A program made the translations under genes and the position numbers. Shown here one piece after another: positions 55,680 to 64,000 of a stretch of DNA of 64,000 nt. This DNA is from Eudorina sp. 2006-703-Eu-15. Lineage: Eukaryota; Chlorophyta; Chlorophyceae; Chlamydomonadales; Volvocaceae. Under the pieces are notes generated by a model, which did not search any database, was not told the DNA's origin, and saw nothing but the letters and a program-made list of their open reading frames with translations. Each line of letters begins with the position of its first letter. The first letter of the stretch is position 1. The DNA lies in assembly GCA_003117195.1 (NCBI GenBank), contig BDSI01000080.1:372001-436000 (forward strand), given 5' to 3'.

Positions 55680-57412
55680 ATGTTTAGGATGTCCAAGCGG
55701 CGCATGCTTGCGAGCGTGCTGGGGCTCGGCTGCGCAGCAGCGGGAGGGACTTTGTACTGGGCTTGGCCGACATGCAAGTCCCTGCCAAGCAAACATGAAC
55801 CCATCACAACAGAACAATGCAACCTCATGAAACTGGTCCCGGATGGGCGGCCAGTTGACCCAGCGCGAAACCCGGGAGCGAGAGTCTTCCCAAACTTCAT
55901 GCCTGACACGAGCGCGCTGTTGAAGGCGCTCCAACCAATCAAAAAGGAGTTCGGTATCAACCTCATTGAGCCCGTCCACGCGGCCATTTACAGGTGCCTG
56001 TAACGGTTGCGATAATATCTCGTAAACGGCTGGAGCATCACTGCGCGCGGCAAGCTGCCGCAATTTTGAACTGTTATAAAGTCACATTTTTTTACGCACA
56101 TTTGCTCGTTACACCACGCGCACTGATAGGATCCGGACGTTTCAGCCCTCTCACTTGGGCCTTCGATAGGCCCTCGACAGCAACAAAGACGGCACTGCCG
56201 CCCCGCCTCCATCTGCCACACCGCAGCTGAACGTCATCGACTGAGTCGCACCTCCGTCACCACCCGCTGTACCGTAGGTGGCAGATGAGCTACCTGCCCC
56301 GCCCTCCCCCGGTCAACATGCTGCGGGTGACCGGCCGACCGGAGCACCCCCAGCAGCGGCGTCCCTGGGGCTACGGGGACGACTTCGATGAATCCCAGCT
56401 CCCTCCCGAACTCAAGGTGTGACACGGGCCGACCCCCTCCCCGTCCCCTCCAGCTGGTTCGGAGCTTCGGACAGCGACTGGAAAATTAGTCCCCGAGTGC
56501 AAACCATGTAAAGGGAAATTCTCATCAACCCCAGTCTCGTCGTGAAGTCTTCACTTGTTTCCGGTCCTGACCCCCGGGCACACAGTCCCGCCACCGCCCT
56601 CCCTGGACGCGCGTCCAGGCGCCGGTACCTCGCACCCCCACCTGCACCCGCACCCGCATCCGCACCCCTGCCCTCCGTCCCCGGGTAAGCGGTTCGCTGT
56701 TAGTGCCCCCCCTCCATCAAGCCCTCACAACCCCACCCTACCCACCACCGTATCCTGAGCCCCTTTCCCTCCGCCCTCACCCCCCCACCCTACCCACCAC
56801 CCTACCTACTGAGCCCCTTCCCGGACCACGCGCCCACAGGCCACCGCGGACCGCATCCGGGCCATCCCGGGTCTGCGCCTGGGCCGCCTCCGCGACGTCA
56901 CCCTCAACTGGCGCCACTCGTCCTTCCTTCGACTGGACCCCCACCTGGACCCCGCGGCCGACGGCGAGAACATCTTCATCCTGTCGGTGGACGCCCCGTC
57001 GGTCCTCACCCTCAGTCCCTACAACTGGTACCGGCTCACCAGATGGCTCGCGCCGCTGTCGCTGGAGGACGAGCGCGATCAAGTACGACGGGAGGCCGAG
57101 CGAACGTCCTGGACGTGTCACGACATTGATGTGCTACTGCCACCCGGCGCGCTGCTACACCTCAGTGGCGACGCGCGGTGGAGGTGGACCCACGGGACGC
57201 GGCTGGGGGTGGCGGCGCGGGCGGGGAAGGAAGGCGCCGCGGCGGCGGCGGCGACGGCGGCCGGGGCCGACAGGGGCCGCGCGGGCGCGGGGGCCCAGGG
57301 CGGCGCAGCGGCCTCTGCCGGACTGCTGCACTGGTTCGGGTCGCCGGACGCGTTGTTCGGGCCAACGCCGGAGCGACACAGCGTTGTCTTTGCGTTTGCG
57401 GAACCGGAATGA
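55680..57412 (+). CDS. AlkB-like 2-oxoglutarate/Fe(II) dioxygenase with N-terminal hydrophobic anchor
   Basis: Three exons: 55680-55993, 56278-56416, 56840-57412 (1026 nt, 341 aa), in phase with GT-AG. Residues about 9-29 form a hydrophobic segment after KRR (MLASVLGLGCAAAGGTLYWAW), suggesting a signal anchor or organelle targeting. The C-terminal half has the double-stranded beta-helix signature of AlkB-type oxygenases: the metal ligands H186 and D188 in LRLDPHLDP, the second His at 269 and a 2-oxoglutarate-binding Arg candidate at 272 in WRWTHGTR, with VLLPPGALLHLSGDARW before them. A low-complexity Ala/Gly stretch (about 278-313) interrupts the C-terminal region, common in volvocine proteins. 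AlkB homologues demethylate nucleic acids or proteins; the substrate here cannot be told. The DPHLDP and SGDARW-x-W-x-HG context is closest to my memory of the ALKBH4-type group, but that subgrouping is uncertain. Confidence 0.75.
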
Positions 57413-58235
57413 GGGCGGCGTGCAGGCCGGCCGCCGATGGACACATACATCCGGGGCAGCACAAGAGGTCACGTGTGGTGCGTGAGCGTGTGTGTTTAGC
57501 GAGCGTGTATGTGCGTGCATGGCGGGGTGGAGGATGGGATATGAGTTGTCCGTCGGGTGTGGCGCGTGGTTGGTCTGAGTTCGCAGTGTGTGCCTTGAGG
57601 TTAAAGCGAATGGAGTGATCATGCGTTCGCTTGAAGCGCAGAGCTGCAGCATTTTATCGATTTTGCAATACCGCATTTTGCAGTAACGCGTAGCTGTAAT
57701 ACACAACGGGTGCTGTGGAGCGCAGGCGATGTGTCCCGTGCGTGGTGACGGTGGAGCTCCGGAGCTGTCGCGCCGCGACCCGGGGGTCGGCAACCAACCC
57801 CAGCAGCGGCGCGCCTGCCTGCGCCTGTCACCCTGTCTGCGTTTGGAGCCTGGCTGTCGAGTAATTGAAGGCGCGGGACAACACCCAGTAGTCCCGCATA
57901 TTTAGCGGGCACTCGCCGTGATCTCGCAAATTGAACAAAATGTGACGTCACTGTACCGCACCGGGCGGGTGAGACCTGAGTTGGTTGGTCTGGTGACTCA
58001 AAATCAAAATCGGTCCCGGGAGCCTTTGATAATTTGTTAAGGTGATCTTCCTTTCAGACGGAGAAACCTAACGATATACAGACGATTTTATCCGAACTTG
58101 AGGGTTGTTTGCAAGTGAGCGAGACGACAACCGCGCTCCCATTTAGCAGGTCGGAAGGACAGTCGGGTCCCGCAGGTTGCGGCCACAGGGACGGTGTGTG
58201 CCACGTGTTAGACTGCCGGTGCCTTCGCAGCCGTC
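57413..58235. other. Intergenic stretch: 3' UTR of the AlkB-like gene and 5' flank of the RING gene
   Basis: No protein domain was seen. A candidate TGTAA lies at 57695-57699. The portion from about 57.95 kb should hold the promoter and 5' UTR of the RING gene. Confidence 0.45.
57695..57699 (+). terminator. Candidate polyadenylation motif TGTAA
   Basis: First TGTAA downstream of the AlkB-like stop codon, about 280 nt after it, a normal 3' UTR length for these algae. Assignment is inferred. Confidence 0.45.
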
Positions 58236-60029
58236 ATGGCGTCTCCCGGTGTTGAGCATGGATGTGGACCCGCCTCGGCGACGCCGGCGCTGCGCGACCC
58301 ACCGGCCTCCTGGCCGGCCGACCCCTGCGCCGCCGCCGCCGCCGCGCGGGAGCTGCTGTCCTGCCCCATCTGCTGCGACCTGCTGCTGGCGCCCGTCGTG
58401 ACCCCCTGCGGGCACACCTACTGCCGGGACTGCTTCGAGGTGAGGGCGGGCCGTGGGGGCGTTAGGGTTGTTGGTGGAGTGCTCTAGGTGCAAGGATCTG
58501 TTCCCATGCCAGCAGCAAGGTGTGCAACGCTATGTGGGGAAACCGCGGGGTCGGAACGCTGAAGGGGATGGGACGCCCCGTTATCTCCTGCGGCCCGCCA
58601 GCTGGGCTTTTGAAGACTCGTCCTCGCACCAAAGAACAGTGCCATCAACGACTCCGCTGTTGGTGCCGACGTCTGTATGTTCGTCGCCAACACACGCCCA
58701 ACGCCCTGTCGGTGCACCGGCACCGCACGGCCTCCCACCGTACTGCGCCGTGATCGGGGGGCCCAGAAGGGGTCACAGCCTTCTGTCCCACAGCGCCCCG
58801 CCCGACCTAGCGACCACGTGTGTACGATTATGCACGGACCGGCTGTCAGTTGTGACCTCTCGTGCCGCGCCCTTATCCATGCTGCTGCGCCGCAGGCCTG
58901 GAGGCAACACGCTGCCGGCCCCGGCTGGCCCGCCCCCGGCCGCCTGCACTGCCCCGTGTGCCGCCACCAGCTGCCCCGCTCGCTGGCTTGCCAGCCCCTC
59001 GGACCCTGCGCCGCCCTTTCTGACCTGGTCCGGCTCCTCTGCCCGGCGGAGCTCAGGGAGCGAGAGCTCCAGCACCAGAAACACCAGCAGCACCAGCAGC
59101 GACAAGGGGAGGCTGCTGCAGCGCAGGAGGCGCGACAGGGCGGCGGCGGCGGCCGCCTCGGCCTCGGCCTCGTGCGCTGGTTACGGTCGGGGCTGGGTCG
59201 GCTTGCGCGGCAGCTGGGAGCCGACCTGCACCGTGTCCTGGACTGCCTGCTCCTGGTGGCCTTCGTGGGCTCCTACACGGCGGCCATGGTGTACATGTTT
59301 CGGGGGCTCGTGACCATCAGCTGCTCGGCGGTGCAGTGGCAGCTGGACGCCGCCCGCTGGAATGCCTCGGTCAGGAGCCTGAGGAGCTTCCTGGTGGGCT
59401 GGCGGGCGCAGCGCGCGGCGCGGTGGCGCTACCACCGCCGGCAGCACGCCCAGCTGGGGCTCGGCCGTGGCGCGGTGCGGGGCGGGGACGACAGCGGGTG
59501 CGGCGGGTGGTGGCACCGGCTGCGGGGGAGGACGACGCCGCAGCCGCTGCTCGGGCTGCTGCCGGCGCTGCGTCTGAGTGATGCGGTGTGGCCGGATGGC
59601 GGGGCGGGGGGCGAGGGTGGGGGCCACGGAGCGTGGTGGCGCGGCTGGGCTGGAAAGGGCGCAAGCGGCGGTGGCGTCAGGGGGGCTGCTGGCGGTGGCG
59701 GTGCCGGCGGCGGCGGCAGGGGGATCCTGCTGGCGGCACCCGCGGCGCTGCTCCCCAGCGTGCGGCGGTACCTGGCAGCGGCGCCCGCGGGGTTCAGTTG
59801 CGCGGTCCCGCGACCGCTGTCCCGACAGGGTCGAGGGGCGGGGGAGGGACCGGGTGGTGAGGGCGCAAGGGGCGCAATGGCGGCGTCCGGGCGGCGGGGG
59901 GCTGCGGCTGAGCTCCCCGGCGGGTTGCGCTGGGCGGGTGGCGGTGCCGTGGGACGCCGGGGCAGGGGTGCGGGGCAAGCGCCAGGTCTGTGGGCTGCTC
60001 GTCGGCCCCTGCTTGACCGGAGCAGCTGA
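58236..60029 (+). CDS. Membrane-anchored RING-type E3 ubiquitin ligase
   Basis: Two exons, 58236-58439 and 58896-60029 (1338 nt, 445 aa), phase 0, GT-AG. The intron splits the RING finger. All C3HC4 zinc ligands are visible: C43, C46, C58, H60, C63, C66, C87, C90 (SCPICCDLLLAPVVTPCGHTYC, and LHCPVCRHQL). Such domains recruit a ubiquitin-loaded E2. A Gln/His/Glu-rich, probably helical segment (118-148) follows, then a hydrophobic segment at about 184-206 (VLDCLLLVAFVGSYTAAMVY) that probably crosses a membrane. The last 200 residues are Gly/Ala/Arg-rich and look disordered. The single membrane span after an N-terminal RING suggests a tail- or signal-anchored ligase of the ER or another endomembrane; substrate unknown. 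Confidence 0.85.
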
Positions 60030-61146
60030 GGTCGAGTGCGTCGGGGGTTGCGGCTCGACCCGTTTGCCGTGGTCCATGTGTGATGTTCCATCCTGATGTC
60101 CAAGGGCCGTGGCGGCAATGTGTGAGCCTGGCAAATGGATATGAGTGTAAGCCGGTACGGCAGTGCGCCGTACAGACGCTCACAATATAGGGAGCCCAAA
60201 TGGGTTCCCAACCATCCGGTAAGCCTTTGCGTCTTACAAATGCAATCGGGAGAGGGTTCTGTGTAACACACCGAGGCGTGTTTCGCGCACGCGTTGGCAT
60301 TGCTGCACATTGCACGTTTAGATCTGGAATCTTGTGATGTTTTCACCGGGCAAGCCAAGGATTCGTGCCGGTCTGAAAGGAGGACGCGTCCGCAACTGAG
60401 TGAGCCCCGGTGGTGCAAGACACACCGCAGGTGTTTCGGGCTGGTTGTTAACGTAGAAGACTGCTTGCGGTCGCTGTATCAGTTGCGCCTTCTCAGGGCT
60501 CGTGCAGCACATGGCAGGACAGGACCACACGCCATCACTGTACAAGGAATGAAGAGAACGACTTTGTTGCGACGGAGGCTCCCCTTTCACGCACACCAAG
60601 CACTCGTCGGGTCACCATGGCGAGCCAACCCCTAGCGTCACGTGCGCGATCCCCGGCGTCCAGTAAACAAGAAAAACGTACGTATCACACCATGCCCGGT
60701 TCGGCGATATCACCGTTTCATACCATTGTTCTGAGGTCCGCAGCACTACAAAAACGCGAACCTCGCTCCTGACATGATCTGTGCTCGCCTTATAAAATGG
60801 GCCACCTCCTGCCACCTTCGTTGCCGAGGACAGCTTCGCCAGCCGTTCGTATATTATATCCGCTGCTACTGCTGCTGCTGCTGCGTGAGCACCTGCTGCC
60901 AGCCCAGGCTTCCGCTAGGAGCCAGTCCGAAAACAGCGCGCACTGTAAAGCCAGCCTTCAGGCCCACACAGCACCCGCAGGCCCTGCACTCGCCACATCG
61001 CACGTTGGCGGCCTTCCCGGGCCGCCGACCACGCTCTCGAACATCCCCCTCCATGCCGGCCGCCATGGTGTACGGTCATGGGATTTCTCCAACCCCATCA
61101 ATTGATGCACACGGCAGCTCGTCCCGATTCGGTTGCGATGTCCCGC
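60030..61146. other. Convergent intergenic region between RING ligase and aminotransferase
   Basis: Both neighbouring genes end here, so it should be mostly 3' UTR. TGTAA motifs occur at 60146-60150 (plus) and 60234-60238 (minus), so the two 3' ends may overlap. No other gene was recognised. Confidence 0.5.
60146..60150 (+). terminator. Candidate polyadenylation motif TGTAA
   Basis: About 120 nt downstream of the RING gene stop codon; inferred from the volvocine poly(A) consensus. Confidence 0.45.
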
Positions 61147-63946
61147 TTACAGCTTGCCCTGGCGGCGCAGCCCGTCCTTGAACGCGTCCAGCACCAGGTC
61201 CACATTCTGGGGCCGGGCGTTGAAGCCCATGATGCCCACACGCCAGATCTTGCCCACAGTTGGGCCCAGACCACCGGCAATCTCCAGGCTGTACGTGTCC
61301 ATGGCGTTCTTCACCACCGCAGCCCAGTCCACACCGTCCGGCACCTGTCAGGGTACACGCAGATTAAGACCCTGATGGAACCAGAGGATCCCAGCACGCC
61401 GGGTGGCATCTCAGAGCGCGTACGCCCGTGGGGCGCGACACGTCAATGGCCCGTTCGCAGCCCATGGCAAACCCCCAGCGCACCTTGATGGTGTTGACAG
61501 TGATGAGGCGATCCTCGTCCTTCTCCACAAAAGGCTTCAACCCCATGCCGCGGAGGCCGTCCCACAGCCTGAAGGCAGAGGCGGTACCGACAGATAGGGC
61601 AGCAGGTGTCAGACCAGGTCTGGGCCGGGTAATCAGGTACACAATATGCAACCCTCCAGAGCCTGCATGGCGTTGCACCTGTCCGCCAGACCGATCATTT
61701 ACCTGTCCCTCATTTCTGGACTGGTGTTCGGACAGAAGTCAGAACAATGTGTATCGCGGTTCTCGACCGACGTCAATGGTCATACCGTCAATGTCCATCG
61801 ACGGCACATCCAAGCGTCAACCCAAGGCGTATTCGAGATATGCAACCCAGGAAGCACGGTGAGGTGGTTGTGCACAGCCAGCCTCAGCCAAGCCGAGCCT
61901 AGATCAGTCATACCAGCCGCGATTCACTAATCGTCACCAAGTAAATGTGGTTGCGGGGGCCAGGACATTCAAGCCCTTGCCTGCCTGAGCTTCGCTATTC
62001 GACCATCATCCCACCTGTGGTGCAGCTCTTGATGGCGCGCCCACATGTTCTCCAGGCCCTCCTCAGCCACCAGGGCCAGGGCCTCACGCATGGCATAGAA
62101 GGTGCTGACGGGGGCTGTGACATCCATGCAGGGACAGGGCCACCGAGGCAACAACCCGTCATGCATTGCTCCACAGCACATGGCGCACGTGAAAGGATAG
62201 ACGTCATTGGCGGAAATGAATCACTGCTCGGCGAATTTTCCCCAGTGGTGTCAGAATCCCCTTCCGATCCGTGCCCCTGCACTGGTGTGCACTCGCTGTC
62301 ACGTGTGCACGTGATCGACAGCAGATCCCTTGCATCACCAGCGCACACGTCCGCCCGCCCGCCCGCCGCCCTACCGGTATGGTGGTAGGAGCGCTTGCCG
62401 AACCAGCCCCAGTAGTCGCCGATGAGGTTCATATCCAGGTTGTAGGTGGCCGGCGGCGTCTTGCGGCGCTGCAGCTTCTCCATCGCCCGCTCCGACATGA
62501 AGAACGGCGATGCGCCTGTGCAGTCCAGGAGCGGTGCGAAATATTAAACGTAAAGACGGCCACAAATCGACCACACGGCCGAGCTCTGCGTGAGGGCGGC
62601 ACCCTTCGTAATCAAAGGTATGTTCCTAAATGCCGAGCAGTAAGCCCGGACACATCAGACCCTCCTCCCCAGTGCGGCTCGACCGCTCCACACTGGACCC
62701 ACATCACGAGCTCCCATGGACGCGCCCAGAACCCCGCGACGGGACCCCTCGCACACACATAAGAACACAGCCGCTGCGGCTGAAAGTTGGCGAGCTGCTG
62801 ACTGCGTGTTTTCTTCCGTCCACCGCCCCGCACCTGGCGGGCCAGAGAGGCACTTTTGGCTGCCGCTGTAGATGCAGTCGACGCCCCACTGATCGGCGAA
62901 GAGCGGCACGCCACCCAGCGAGCACACCGTGTCCACCAGCAGCAGGGTGCCGGTCTGGCGGCAGAGGTCGCCCAGGCCTGCCAGAGACTGCGAGCAACAC
63001 AGAGACCCCAGTGGATAAAAAAAAAATATATATATAATTATTATATGATGGGTTACGAATGACCATTGTTGCCGAATGACCCTAGCCGTTTCACGAGACC
63101 CCGCATTTCCCATCACTCGGTCATATGCCGACTTCACACACCCCGCCTGTGACCCAGGCTGAAGGCTCGTTCCGGACGACTAATACGTCCCCATCCGAAA
63201 GGAGCGTGGAAACGGGAAGAAGAAGCGTTTGCACACTAACCCATTTAGTCACATTCACGGCCCTGCCCGATGCGTCTGGGCCGCACCTGGTGCGTGCCCG
63301 TGCTGCTCTCGCCCTGGCACAGGAACAGGACCGCTGGCTTGTGCTCCAGCAGCGTCTTCTTCAGAGTCTCGTATGAGAACGTCTGACCAGCCGGGACCTT
63401 GATCTCCACCACATCCGCTGCGGGGCCGAGCGCGGAAACAGACTCCATGAAGAAAGACTATACCGCTGGTCCCGTTGCAGGTGCGCTCAGTTCACCACAA
63501 TAGCACTGCCGCCCTTGAGTGGCCCCAAGTACTGCCCTCCCCATTTCCTGTTGTGCGCGAATTCGCGTCCCGATGGGCAAGCCCCAAGCTAAATTGAAGC
63601 CCCAAGCTAAATTGCAAGTGTATCAAGGAACCCCCCGCCGTCCCCGTCGATGTCTGCCAGACCCTGCTTGACCTTGCACTGGCAAGAACACTATAAACAC
63701 ACTCGCACCCGCCCAGCTCCCGCAAAACCCTGGACCTTGCTCGCACACACCCTGGTAGCGGCGAGACAGGATGCCGACGCGCTCTCCCCAGATGCCCGCG
63801 TTGCCGACAACCACCTTGTCGCCCGGCTCAACCAGATTGGCGATGGCCGCCTCCATGCCCGCATGGCCAGTACCGCTGACCATCAGCGTGTACTTCGACT
63901 TGGTCTGGAAGGTGTAACGCAGGCCCTCAGACAGCTCGTCCATGAT
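61147..63946 (-). CDS. AGXT: Alanine-glyoxylate aminotransferase (AGXT-type), 5' end outside the window
   Basis: Seven exons in the window: 63751-63946, 63287-63417, 62834-62987, 62375-62515, 62015-62114, 61484-61568, 61147-61344 (1005 nt, 334 codons plus stop), all in phase with GT-AG. The first exon seen begins [14 protein letters not shown] after an acceptor, so about 40-60 N-terminal residues, including any targeting peptide, lie beyond 64000. This is a fold type I PLP enzyme: [49 protein letters not shown], the PLP-binding Lys in [31 protein letters not shown], and [20 protein letters not shown] near the C-terminus. The spacing follows mammalian AGXT more than plant serine-glyoxylate aminotransferase. 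It makes glycine from glyoxylate, the photorespiratory/glyoxylate step in peroxisomes or mitochondria. The C-terminus (RRQGKL) ends with KL, near a peroxisomal PTS1 but not a canonical SKL. Confidence 0.9.
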
Positions 63947-64000
63947 CTGGGTCGGTGGGTTGGTTTGAACATGTGCAGGACCAACAGTCAGCTCCGTAAG

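Overview
The window looks like nuclear DNA of a volvocine green alga (Chlamydomonas/Gonium/Volvox group). The signs are many short exons joined by clean GT-AG introns, GC-rich coding sequence, TGTAA-type polyadenylation motifs, abundant (CA/GT)n microsatellites, a gametolysin-type (peptidase M11) extracellular-matrix gene with a huge Pro/Ser tail, and small secreted SRCR-like proteins. The species cannot be fixed from the sequence alone. All gene models are my own splice reconstructions; exon joins were checked for reading phase by hand, without transcripts or database searches.

Left half (about 2.7-37.5 kb), everything on the minus strand: three paralogous small secreted SRCR-like genes (2688-5998, 29736-32273, 35644-37474) flank a tandem pair of gametolysin-like units (unit 1, 20383-27229; unit 2, 9230-18879). 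The two units share the same exon structure and much intron sequence, so they are a fairly recent duplication. Two things stand out. First, the place where the HExxHxxGxxH zinc site should be reads [11 protein letters not shown] in both copies, so both look like pseudo-peptidases. Second, unit 2 has lost its promoter and signal-peptide exon: a deletion joined unit 1's Pro-rich last exon to the surviving 3' edge of unit 2's first exon, leaving its splice donor intact and in the right phase. The predicted transcript therefore runs in frame through both units: signal peptide, dead M11 unit, short Pro linker, second dead M11 unit, about 950-residue Pro/Ser tail. Retention of the junction intron would instead give a single-unit protein.

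Right half (about 39.9-64 kb), ordinary housekeeping genes: a PIF1-family DNA helicase (minus, 39889-50287) whose introns carry a truncated hAT transposon, a G-rich 16-bp minisatellite and a LINE 3' end; then three plus-strand genes, a plastid-type aldo/keto reductase (51288-54328), an AlkB-like 2-oxoglutarate dioxygenase with an N-terminal hydrophobic anchor (55680-57412) and a membrane-anchored RING E3 ligase (58236-60029); and, convergent on the last, an alanine-glyoxylate aminotransferase (minus, 61147-63946) whose 5' exon(s) lie beyond the right edge.

The intergenic stretches hold no gene I recognise, but contain several dispersed repeat families, notably one beginning GTTACAGCGGACCCC with at least seven full or partial copies, and numerous microsatellites.
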